Assembly: GCA_003696705.1 (NCBI GenBank)
Contig: RFGD01000458.1
Location: forward strand, 1-13,017
From: Alphaproteobacteria bacterium
GTDB taxonomy: Bacteria > Pseudomonadota > Alphaproteobacteria > Rhodobacterales > Rhodobacteraceae
DNA: 13,017 nucleotides
Direction: 5' to 3'
A program made the translations under genes and the position numbers. A model generated the notes under the pieces. It saw only the letters and a program-made list of their open reading frames with translations, was not told where the DNA came from and did not search any database. This document shows, piece by piece, positions 1 through 6,701 of this stretch; positions within the stretch are counted from its first letter, which is position 1; every line of letters starts with the position of its first letter.

Positions 1-743
1 CGCTGCGCGACCGTGTCGAGGTCGTGGACGAGGTGCTGGTGCCGCCCCGGGACGCCCGCGCGTTTCGCGTTCCGAAGGGACACTTCTTTCGCGTTCACTG
101 TGTCGACGGCCCGCAAGTCGGCGACCTCAACCTGTGGAATGCGGGCAATCTCCTCGAGCACTTCTATTCGGGCAAGACGCGCGCGCTCCACGGAAGCCAT
201 GTGACGACCGGTGACCGGCTGTGGTCGGTGTTTCCCTTCCTCAGGCCCATGGCGACGATCACCCATGACACGCTGGGGTGGTATGGCATCGACGACGACG
301 GGGCAGGTGTGCACGACGTCATCGGCACGCGTTGCGATCCCTATACCAATCGGGCGCTTGGCCGGGGCGACTATCACCGGACCTGTCACTCGAACCTGTC
401 GCGTGCCATGGCCGCCGAGACGGGGCTGCCCGTGACCGAGGCCGAACGGCTGGTGCACGACGTCCTGAACGTCTTCATGAGCACCGGGTTCACCCGCGAC
501 ACGGGGCAGTATTTCATGAAGGCAAGCCCCGTTCGTCCCGGTGACTACCTCGAGTTCTGGGCCGAGATCGACCTCGTGGGCGCGCTCTCGGCCTGTCCGG
601 GCGGCGATTGCGGGCACGAGCACTCGAGCGATCAGGCCACCTGCCATCCCCTTCGCGTCGAGATCCTGCGCCCCCTCGGCGGCCCGCCCGAGGGTTGGGT
701 AGAGCCGCAGGCGTCGGGATACGACCGCACGCACGGGCTCTGA
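1..743 (+). CDS. DUF1989 / urea carboxylase-associated family protein (5' end outside window)
   Basis: The reading frame is open from base 3 to a TGA at 741-743, and the codons before the GTG at 24 (reading LRDRVEV) look like family sequence, so the true start is probably left of the window. Visible family blocks, numbered from the GTG at 24, are GDLNLWNA (33-40), the GKTRALHGSHVTTGDRLWS stretch (50-68), a GTRCDPY block with Cys104, TCHSN with Cys121-His122, a DVLNVFMSTGF/GQYFMKASP region, and a C-terminal Cys191/Cys196/His-rich segment. The conserved Cys and His residues are compatible with a bound metal. Members of this family (PF09347) sit beside urea and guanidine carboxylases, and some are carboxyguanidine deiminase subunits; the activity of this longer, Roseobacter-type member is unknown to me. 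It converges on deoD with a 4-nt gap. Family call firm, function open. Confidence 0.85.
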   Translation, partial: LRDRVEVVDEVLVPPRDARAFRVPKGHFFRVHCVDGPQVGDLNLWNAGNLLEHFYSGKTRALHGSHVTTGDRLWSVFPFLRPMATITHDTLGWYGIDDDGAGVHDVIGTRCDPYTNRALGRGDYHRTCHSNLSRAMAAETGLPVTEAERLVHDVLNVFMSTGFTRDTGQYFMKASPVRPGDYLEFWAEIDLVGALSACPGGDCGHEHSSDQATCHPLRVEILRPLGGPPEGWVEPQASGYDRTHGL

Positions 744-748
744 GCCGT
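733..748. other. Small hairpin across convergent stop codons
   Basis: ACGG-g-CTC followed by GAG-CCGT can fold into a short bulged stem that contains the TGA of the DUF1989 gene and touches the last base of the deoD stop. There is no T-tract on either strand, so this is at best a weak two-way pause or 3'-end-protecting structure. It may simply be chance in GC-rich DNA. Confidence 0.25.
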
Positions 749-1452
749 CAGGCGAAGGCGGCCTCGAGCGCGATCCGCACCATGTCGGCGAAGCTTTGCT
801 CGCGCTCGGCGGCCGGAAGCGCCTCGCCGGTCTGAAGATGGTCCGATACCGTCATGATCCCCAGCGCCCGTGCGCCGTGCCGTGCCGCGACATTGTAAAG
901 CTCGGCCGCCTCCATCTCGACCCCGAGGATCCCGTGGCGCGTGAGAACGGCGTTGAGGTCCTCGCGCTCGTCGTAGAAGGTATCGCTCGAGTAGATCCCG
1001 CCGACGTGGTGCGGCACGCCGAGACGCCGGGCGGCCTCGGCCGCGGCGCGCAGCAGTCCGAAATCGGCCGCGGGGGCGAAGTTCACCTCCCGGAAGATGG
1101 TCGAGGACGGCGTCGAAACCGACGAGGCCGTCATGGCAATGACCACGTCGCGGAGCTTCACATGGGGTTGCATGCCCCCGCAGGATCCGATGCGCACCAG
1201 CGTCCTTGCGCCGTAGTCGCGAACCAGTTCGTTCGCATAGATCGAAATGGACGGCATTCCCATTCCGCTGCCGTGGATCGTGACGCGGTGGCCCCGCCAG
1301 GTTCCCGTGAAACCAAGCATGCCGCGCACGCGATTGACGCAGACGGCGTCATCCAGGAAGGTTTCAGCGGCCCATTTGGCGCGTAGCGGATCGCCCGGCA
1401 TGAGAACCGTTTCGGCAATGTCGCCCGGCGCCGCGCCAATGTGGATGGTCAC
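748..1452 (-). CDS. deoD: Purine-nucleoside phosphorylase, DeoD type
   Basis: Cytoplasmic enzyme that splits purine (deoxy)nucleosides with phosphate to base plus (deoxy)ribose-1-phosphate, in nucleoside salvage. The product is 234 aa, close to the 239 aa of E. coli DeoD, and keeps the family residues at matching positions: His4, Gly20 and Arg24 (MPGDPLRAK), Arg43, Arg87 and Ser90 (RIGSCGG), the VEMEAA ribose loop with Glu179 and Glu181, and Asp204 in VSDH, the general acid that marks the hexameric bacterial type. The start is a GTG at 1452 with AGGGGG 7 nt upstream; that ribosome site begins just after the stop of the upstream H-NS-family gene, so the two are probably co-transcribed. It faces the DUF1989 gene with a 4-nt gap and no clear terminator. 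Nothing is missing from the protein. Confidence 0.96.
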   Translation of the reverse strand: MTIHIGAAPGDIAETVLMPGDPLRAKWAAETFLDDAVCVNRVRGMLGFTGTWRGHRVTIHGSGMGMPSISIYANELVRDYGARTLVRIGSCGGMQPHVKLRDVVIAMTASSVSTPSSTIFREVNFAPAADFGLLRAAAEAARRLGVPHHVGGIYSSDTFYDEREDLNAVLTRHGILGVEMEAAELYNVAARHGARALGIMTVSDHLQTGEALPAAEREQSFADMVRIALEAAFA

Positions 1453-1467
1453 GATCTGGCCCCCTCT

Positions 1468-1770
1468 TCAGGCAAGGAATTCTTCCCGCGATCGGCCCTT
1501 TTCGATCTGCGTCTTCATCCAGGCGGGCATGCGTCCGCGCCCGCTCCAGGTCTGCGCAGGGTTCTCGGGGTTTCTGTATTTCACGGGCTTCTTTCCCGAA
1601 ACCCGCTCGTTTTCAAGAAGATCCTTCAACGAATAGCCGAACTTGCGCGCGGCCTCCTCGGCGGCTTTCCGGGCTTCTGCGCGAAGTCTTGCGCGTTTCG
1701 CGACAATCGCCTTTTCGACGTTCCGGCGAAGTTTTTCAAGCTCCTCTATCGAAAGCGCATTCAAATCCAT
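1468..1770 (-). CDS. H-NS histone family nucleoid protein (HvrA/Spb-like)
   Basis: Small DNA-binding protein of 100 aa. The N-terminal half (about 5-45) is a charged alpha-helical segment, rich in Glu, Arg, Lys and Ala, suited to coiled-coil oligomerisation. The C-terminal half carries the family's DNA-contacting motif TWSGRGRMPAW (74-84), preceded by KYRNPENPAQ. Homologues in Rhodobacter (HvrA, Spb) bind AT-rich or curved DNA and tune photosynthesis and other genes; that role is known for relatives, not shown here. I chose the ATG at 1768-1770 (MDLNALSIEEL) because it matches the usual family start and has AAGGG 9 nt upstream. The frame stays open 23 codons further upstream, but that stretch lies in the regulatory region and does not look like family sequence. 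deoD follows after 15 nt. Confidence 0.92.
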   Translation of the reverse strand: MDLNALSIEELEKLRRNVEKAIVAKRARLRAEARKAAEEAARKFGYSLKDLLENERVSGKKPVKYRNPENPAQTWSGRGRMPAWMKTQIEKGRSREEFLA

Positions 1771-1785
1771 TGCGACTATCCCTTT

Positions 1786-1832
1786 CCGAAGTTTTCCCGT
1801 GGCAAGGGAATAATCTGCATTGAAAACTTCGG
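1786..1832. promoter_or_regulatory. 11-bp perfect inverted repeat at the H-NS-family gene promoter
   Basis: CCGAAGTTTTC (1786-1796) and GAAAACTTCGG (1822-1832) are exact reverse complements separated by 25 nt. The proximal arm sits directly before the ribosome site. On the minus strand a weak promoter can be read with TTGCCT as -35 and GATTAT as -10, spacer 18; the distal arm would fall in that spacer. A smaller repeat, TTCCC-N7-GGGAA (1794-1798/1806-1810), overlaps the proximal arm, so alternative folds are possible if it is transcribed. It could be an operator, an autoregulatory site or a leader stem-loop. The repeat itself is certain, its role inferred. Confidence 0.6.
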
Positions 1833-1859
1833 CAGGCAACGGAAATCATGAAATCGGCC

Positions 1860-1890
1860 CCGACTTTCCCATTTCCAATGGAAGAGTCGG
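1860..1890. other. Imperfect hairpin between ecm and the H-NS-family gene
   Basis: CCGACTTTCC (1860-1869) pairs with GGAAGAGTCGG (1880-1890) through one bulged base, leaving a 10-nt loop. It lies 33 nt or more past the ecm stop, in the orientation where an ecm terminator would be expected, but no T-run follows on the minus strand. It may stabilise or end the ecm transcript. Confidence 0.35.
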
Positions 1891-1903
1891 TGCGCCGTTT
1901 CAA

Positions 1904-1926
1904 CCCTGAGCGGTCGAAGGGCTCAG
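1904..1926. repeat. Short palindromic repeat overlapping the ecm stop codon
   Basis: CTGAGC (1906-1911) and GCTCAG (1921-1926) are exact inverted copies around a 9-nt loop, and the TGA stop of ecm lies inside one arm. The segment CCCTGAGC-GG-TCGAAGGG (1904-1921) resembles a short intergenic palindrome, of the form CCCTGAGC..GTCGAAGGG, that recurs in many bacterial genomes, as far as I recall. Only one copy is present in this window, so repeat-family membership is inference. Confidence 0.45.
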
Positions 1927-3890
1927 TTGGCGACCAGCGCCGTTTCCTCGGCCAGGGCGACGACGTCGAGCATGATTCTGTTCAGTTCGAAGTCCTTGGG
2001 CGTATAGATCCGCGCCACGCCGGCGTCCTTCAGGGCCCGCGCATCGTCGTCGGGGATGATGCCGCCGACGACCACCGGGATGTCGGCGACCCCGCGTGTC
2101 TTCATCTCGTCAAGGACCGCGTGAACCAGCGGAATGTGCGAGCCCGACAGGATGGACAGCCCAAGGACATGCGGGCGCTCGCGGCACAGCGTTTCGACGA
2201 TCTCTTCGGGCGTCTCGCGGATCCCGTGGTAGACGAAGTCCATCCCGCAGTCCCTTGCCCGGGCGGCGATCTGCTCGGCGCCGTTGGAATGGCCATCGAG
2301 CCCCGGCTTGGCGACAGCAAGTTTGAGGCGTCGGCCCAGGCGGGCGGACGCTGCGTCGACGGCCTTGCGCACTTCGTCAAGCTGTTCGGTCCGGTTCGAG
2401 GGGGCGGAGCTCACGCCCGTCGGGGCGCGATACTGTCCGAAGACGCCGCGCACGACCTCGCCCCATTCGCCGGTCGTGGCCCCGGCCTTCGCGGCGGCGA
2501 TCGAAGGGGGCATGATGTTCCCCCCCTCGGCGGCGACGCGGCGAAGTTCTTCCAAGGCCGTCCTGACCGCGGTCTCGTCCCGGCCTGCGCGCCATTCGCG
2601 AAGCCGCGCGATCTGGTCGCGCTCGGCGGCTTCGTCGACCTTCAGGATGGCGTCCGGCCCCGTCGTAAGGGGGCTCGGCTCTGTCTCGGTCCAGCGGTTG
2701 ACGCCGACGACGACCGTCTCTCCGGATTCGATGCGGGCAAGGCGGTCGGCGTTTGCCTCGACCAGACGGCCTTTCATGTAGGCGATGGCCTCGACGGCGC
2801 CGCCCATGGCCTCGATCTGGCGAAGCTCGGCGCGCGCGCCCTCCTTCAGCTCTTCGACCTTCGCGGCAACCGCGGGGTTGCCGTCGAAGAGGTCGCCGAA
2901 CTCGAGAAGATCGGTCTCGTAGGCCAGGATCTGCTGCATGCGCAGCGACCATTGCTGGTCCCAGGGCCGGGGCAGTCCAAGCGCCTCGTTCCAGGCCGGC
3001 AGCTGGACGGCGCGTGCCCGGGCGTTCTTCGACAGCGTCACGGCCAGCATCTCGATCAGGATGCGGTAGACGTTGTTCTCGGGCTGTTGTTCGGTCAGGC
3101 CCAGCGAGTTCACCTGTACGCCATAGCGAAAGCGCCGGTATTTCGGGTCCTCGACGCCGTAGCGATCGCGCGTGATTTCGTCCCAAAGCTCGGTGAAGGC
3201 GCGCATCTTGCACATTTCGGTGACGAACCGGATGCCTGCGTTCACGAAGAACGAGATACGGCCGACCATCGCCGGGAACGCCTCGGCCGGGACTTTCCCC
3301 CTTAGATCGTCGAGCACCGCGACGGCCGTCGCCAGCGCATAGGCCAGTTCCTGTTCGGGCGTCGCACCAGCTTCCTGGAGGTGATACGAACAGACGTTCA
3401 TCGGGTTCCACTTCGGCATGTGCTCGCGCGTGTAGGCCGCGACATCGGTGATCATGCGAAGGGACGGGCGCGGCGGACAGATGTAGGTGCCGCGCGAAAG
3501 ATATTCCTTGATGATGTCGTTTTGCACCGTGCCCTGAAGGCGCGCCACGTCGGCGCCCTGTTCTTCGGCGACGGCGACATAGAGCGCAAGAAGCCACGGG
3601 GCGGTCGCGTTGATCGTCATCGAGGTGTTCATGTCCTCGAGCGGGATTCCGTCGAACAACGTGCGCATGTCGCCCAGATGCGCGATCGGGACCCCGACCT
3701 TGCCGACCTCGCCCCGTGCCAGGGAATGGTCGCTGTCATAGCCCGTCTGCGTCGGCAGATCGAAGGCGACCGACAGCCCCGTCTGACCCTTTGCCAGATT
3801 CGAGCGGTAAAGCGCGTTCGAAGCCGCCGCGGTCGAGTGGCCGGCGTAGGTGCGAAAGAGCCAGGGGCGGTCGCTTTGCGGGCGCGGCAT
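1923..3890 (-). CDS. ecm: (2R)-ethylmalonyl-CoA mutase, B12-dependent
   Basis: Cytoplasmic adenosylcobalamin enzyme that rearranges (2R)-ethylmalonyl-CoA to methylsuccinyl-CoA in the ethylmalonyl-CoA pathway for acetyl-CoA assimilation. The 655-aa protein has the catalytic barrel first (about 1-510), with the RTYAGHSTA block at 13-21, SVAFDLPTQTGYDSDH, and YICPPRPSLRMITD, then the cobalamin-binding domain from about 520: DGHSNG at 532-537 with His534 as the expected lower axial ligand, LSILSGSH, and VVGGIIP. The wording of the blocks (YAGHSTA, PPRPSLR, DGHSNGA) fits Ecm rather than methylmalonyl-CoA mutase, and the neighbouring ccr supports this. The ATG at 3890 has GAGGA 5 nt upstream. A perfect TATAAT lies 25-31 nt upstream, implying a short leader. 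Methylmalonyl-CoA mutase is the main alternative and is unlikely. Confidence 0.94.
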   Translation of the reverse strand: MPRPQSDRPWLFRTYAGHSTAAASNALYRSNLAKGQTGLSVAFDLPTQTGYDSDHSLARGEVGKVGVPIAHLGDMRTLFDGIPLEDMNTSMTINATAPWLLALYVAVAEEQGADVARLQGTVQNDIIKEYLSRGTYICPPRPSLRMITDVAAYTREHMPKWNPMNVCSYHLQEAGATPEQELAYALATAVAVLDDLRGKVPAEAFPAMVGRISFFVNAGIRFVTEMCKMRAFTELWDEITRDRYGVEDPKYRRFRYGVQVNSLGLTEQQPENNVYRILIEMLAVTLSKNARARAVQLPAWNEALGLPRPWDQQWSLRMQQILAYETDLLEFGDLFDGNPAVAAKVEELKEGARAELRQIEAMGGAVEAIAYMKGRLVEANADRLARIESGETVVVGVNRWTETEPSPLTTGPDAILKVDEAAERDQIARLREWRAGRDETAVRTALEELRRVAAEGGNIMPPSIAAAKAGATTGEWGEVVRGVFGQYRAPTGVSSAPSNRTEQLDEVRKAVDAASARLGRRLKLAVAKPGLDGHSNGAEQIAARARDCGMDFVYHGIRETPEEIVETLCRERPHVLGLSILSGSHIPLVHAVLDEMKTRGVADIPVVVGGIIPDDDARALKDAGVARIYTPKDFELNRIMLDVVALAEETALVAN

Positions 3891-3915
3891 CGGGGTCCTC
3901 GTGGTTGTTTCGGTA

Positions 3916-3921
3916 ATTATA
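3916..3921 (-). promoter_or_regulatory. Candidate -10 element for ecm
   Basis: The minus strand reads TATAAT, an exact sigma-70-type -10, in a small AT-rich patch within GC-rich DNA. Transcription would begin near 3909, giving a leader of about 20 nt before the ecm ATG. No good -35 lies 16-18 nt upstream (CCGCTA or similar), so the promoter may depend on an activator. Confidence 0.5.
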
Positions 3922-4048
3922 TTTCGTCGGGACGTTCCTAGCGGACATTTCGTGGCGTTGTCAATTCGCTGCGTTGCGGCGCGGCGTCTGATGTGCGCCG
4001 TCCCCGGCGGCCGATGATCGTGCTGGCGGCGGCGCGGATCCTGCCCAC

Positions 4049-4095
4049 GGGCGCCGTGTCAGCGCACAGGGGACACGGCACCCGACGACAGTCGG
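4049..4095. repeat. Two overlapping inverted repeats upstream of ccr
   Basis: GGGCGCCGTGTC (4049-4060) pairs with GACACGGCACCC (4072-4083) at 11 of 12 positions around an 11-nt loop. CCGAC-GACA-GTCGG (4082-4095) is a second, perfect stem that shares bases 4082-4083 with the first, so the two exclude each other if folded. No protein-coding frame is convincing from 3891 to 4207. Function unknown; regulator sites or a structured transcript are both possible. Confidence 0.45.
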
Positions 4096-4099
4096 TCAC

Positions 4100-4140
4100 A
4101 AAATTTCTTTCGCGTGCGATTTTTGGTCCGAAAATTTCTT
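4100..4140. repeat. 10-bp direct repeat upstream of ccr
   Basis: AAAATTTCTT occurs at 4100-4109 and again at 4131-4140, exactly 31 bp apart, about three helical turns, so both copies present the same face of the DNA. The second copy runs into a candidate -35 (TTGACG, 4139-4144). This is the layout expected for activator sites, but no regulator is identified. Confidence 0.5.
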
Positions 4141-4168
4141 GACGATGTCGGCTGCGCAGTGCAGAAAA
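4139..4168 (+). promoter_or_regulatory. ccr: Candidate ccr promoter
   Basis: TTGACG at 4139-4144 matches the -35 consensus at 5 of 6 positions. The best -10 at 17 nt spacing, CAGAAA (4162-4167), is poor, which would suit an activated promoter. The start codon of ccr is at 4208, so the leader would be about 35 nt. Confidence 0.4.
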
Positions 4169-4192
4169 CCTTCTGCATTGCGGCATTCGCAA
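4160..4192. promoter_or_regulatory. Tandem dyads at the ccr promoter/leader (candidate operator)
   Basis: TGCAGAA-N4-TTCTGCA (4160-4177) is a perfect 7-bp inverted repeat, followed at once by TTGCG-N5-CGCAA (4178-4192), also perfect. They cover the likely -10 and transcription start of ccr, which suggests a repressor site. The size and TGCA-rich half-sites recall the TTTGCA-type dyads of ScfR/RamB/PccR-type acyl-CoA metabolism regulators, but the resemblance is loose and the regulator is unknown. Confidence 0.5.
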
Positions 4193-4207
4193 CAGGCCGG
4201 AGGAAGC

Positions 4208-5494
<1,287 letters not shown>

Positions 5495-5530
5495 TACGCG
5501 AATCACTGGCCAAGATACACGCATAAGTAT

Positions 5531-5557
5531 AAAGCGCCCGGCAATCCCGGGCGCTTT
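5531..5557 (+). terminator. Intrinsic terminator hairpin of ccr
   Basis: AAAGCGCCCGG and CCGGGCGCTTT form a perfect 11-bp stem with a 5-nt CAATC loop, 36 nt past the ccr stop. The T-run is only TTT, as is common in high-GC genomes. The A-tract on the left arm could let it work in both directions. Confidence 0.85.
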
Positions 5558-5623
5558 CCGCATTTCCGGGCCGGATCGCAATTCCTTGGAATTCAATGAC
5601 TAGTTCTGCGTGTCTCGCAATTT

Positions 5624-5639
5624 CTGGGGAATACTTCAG
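5624..5639. promoter_or_regulatory. Lux-box-like dyad upstream of luxR
   Basis: CTGGGGAATACTTCAG has the CTG-N10-CAG frame of classical lux boxes with partial inner symmetry (CTGnnGnA/TnCnnCAG). It lies about 230 nt before luxR, in a 314-nt stretch (5558-5871) without a convincing gene. The match is short and partly expected by chance. Confidence 0.25.
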
Positions 5640-5687
5640 CGCGAGTTCCGGGAGTATCATTAACCCTGTCATTGTTCATCATCGCCA

Positions 5688-5700
5688 GCCCCTAAGGGGC
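5688..5700. repeat. Perfect 13-bp palindrome GCCCCT-A-AGGGGC upstream of luxR
   Basis: Exact palindrome around a single central A, in the non-coding leader of luxR, without a following T-run. Its compact symmetry suits a dimeric regulator better than an RNA hairpin, which would have no loop. No known factor is recognised. Confidence 0.35.
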
Positions 5701-5736
5701 GTGCAGGATGACAACAGAAAGGGGGCCAATGATGCA

Positions 5737-5772
5737 CTGCCACCTCGACGCTTGTGCCAGATCCGCTAGAAT
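5737..5772 (+). promoter_or_regulatory. Candidate luxR promoter with overlapping dyad
   Basis: TCGACG (5745-5750) and TAGAAT (5767-5772), spacer 16, are the best -35/-10 pair in the leader. CTGCCAC (5737-5743) and GTGCCAG (5754-5760) form an inverted repeat matching at 6 of 7 positions that surrounds the -35, so a bound protein could control access. The leader to the luxR ATG would be about 90 nt. Confidence 0.35.
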
Positions 5773-5871
5773 GGGCGCCGGCGGCGTCTCGGCCGTCGTA
5801 ACGCGATCCGGCTGCTCTGGCAAGGGCCACGGTCCCGTCAGGGCCTTCAACGAACTGGAGAGTCTGGGCTC

Positions 5872-6588
5872 ATGCAGACCAAGATGGAACGCTTCCTCGA
5901 GCTCCTTTCGGACGTCAGGGACTACCAGGACGTTCAGAAGGTCGTCGAGGCGACGCGGGACCTCTACGGGATCGAGCATGTGGTCTACCACTCCAAGTCC
6001 GGCGCGGGCGAGCATTCGGTGGCCTTCACCTATGCTCAGAACTGGGCCGACCGCTATGTCGAGAAGGACTATGTCCGGATCGACCCGGTCGTTCAGGGCT
6101 GTTACGAACGCTTCCACCCCGTCGACTGGAAGCAAGTCGACTGGTCGTCAAAGACCGTCCGCCAGTTCCACCGCGAAGCGCTGGAAGGCGGCGTGGGGCG
6201 TCAGGGGTTTTCGGTCCCGATCCGCGGTCCCCATGGCCAGTTCGCGATGTTCTCGATCAGCGACAACTGTTCGGACGATCAATGGGCGCGTTACACCGAC
6301 GAGCATGTCAGGGACATGATCCTCGTGGGACACTATCTCAACCAGAAGGTCCTCGAGCTCGGCTCGGCGGACGGACCCGCAGAAGGACAGCAGGCGCTGT
6401 CCCCGCGAGAGATCGACGTGCTCACGTTGCTTGGCCTTGGCTACTCGAGGGCGCAGGCGGCCGAGAGTCTCAACATCTCCGAGCATACGCTTCGCGTCTA
6501 CATCGACACGGCAAGGTTCAAGCTTGGTGCGGCGAACACGACGCATGCCGTCGCCAAGGCCTTGGTGCGGGGGCTGATCACGGTCTGA
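5872..6588 (+). CDS. luxR: LuxR-family quorum-sensing transcriptional regulator
   Basis: AHL-responsive transcription factor, 238 aa. The N-terminal autoinducer-binding domain (about 1-165) keeps the invariant set of the family: Trp58, Tyr62, Asp71-Pro72, Trp86 and Gly112. The C-terminal GerE-type helix-turn-helix (about 175-236) has LSPREIDVLTLL, Glu180, Leu184, Gly190, the QAAESLNISEHTLRVYI turn region and KLGA. All residues needed to bind an acyl-homoserine lactone are present, so it is a true receptor and not a ligand-blind solo. The ATG at 5872 has GGAGAG 9 nt upstream; another ATG four codons in is less well placed. luxI follows on the same strand after 113 nt, which makes a cognate pair very likely. 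The ligand chain length cannot be read from the sequence. Confidence 0.93.
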   Translation: MQTKMERFLELLSDVRDYQDVQKVVEATRDLYGIEHVVYHSKSGAGEHSVAFTYAQNWADRYVEKDYVRIDPVVQGCYERFHPVDWKQVDWSSKTVRQFHREALEGGVGRQGFSVPIRGPHGQFAMFSISDNCSDDQWARYTDEHVRDMILVGHYLNQKVLELGSADGPAEGQQALSPREIDVLTLLGLGYSRAQAAESLNISEHTLRVYIDTARFKLGAANTTHAVAKALVRGLITV

Positions 6589-6639
6589 CGGCCGTGTCCT
6601 GACCCCCAAGAACATTCCGATTGAACGGTTTTTCCCCGC

Positions 6640-6662
6640 TGCAGGCGGCCTGTCGGCCTGCA
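6640..6662. promoter_or_regulatory. Dyad in the luxR-luxI spacer (possible LuxR site)
   Basis: TGCAGGC (6640-6646) and GCCTGCA (6656-6662) are perfect inverted copies separated by 9 nt, 39 nt before the luxI ATG. The position is right for a regulator of luxI, though the half-sites are wider apart than in a classic 20-bp lux box and no clear -10 follows. A transcript hairpin is also possible. Confidence 0.4.
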
Positions 6663-6701
6663 CGCCAATCCCTGCTGTCTCGACAAACGGAGGACGTGAC
6701 A

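Noticed and set aside
1848..3305. 485-codon open frame on the plus strand opposite ecm
   Set aside because: Antisense shadow of the clearly recognised ecm gene; no domain and no promoter or ribosome site supporting it.
3891..4207. Small gene or riboswitch between ecm and ccr
   Set aside because: No frame has a good ribosome site or composition, and I recognise no riboswitch core such as a cobalamin box, even though Ecm uses B12.
5708..6319. Possible upstream gene starting at 5708 (203 codons) overlapping luxR
   Set aside because: Most of it overlaps luxR in another frame and the translation is Ser/Arg-rich without domain character; only the part before 5872 is free and it shows no ribosome site of quality.
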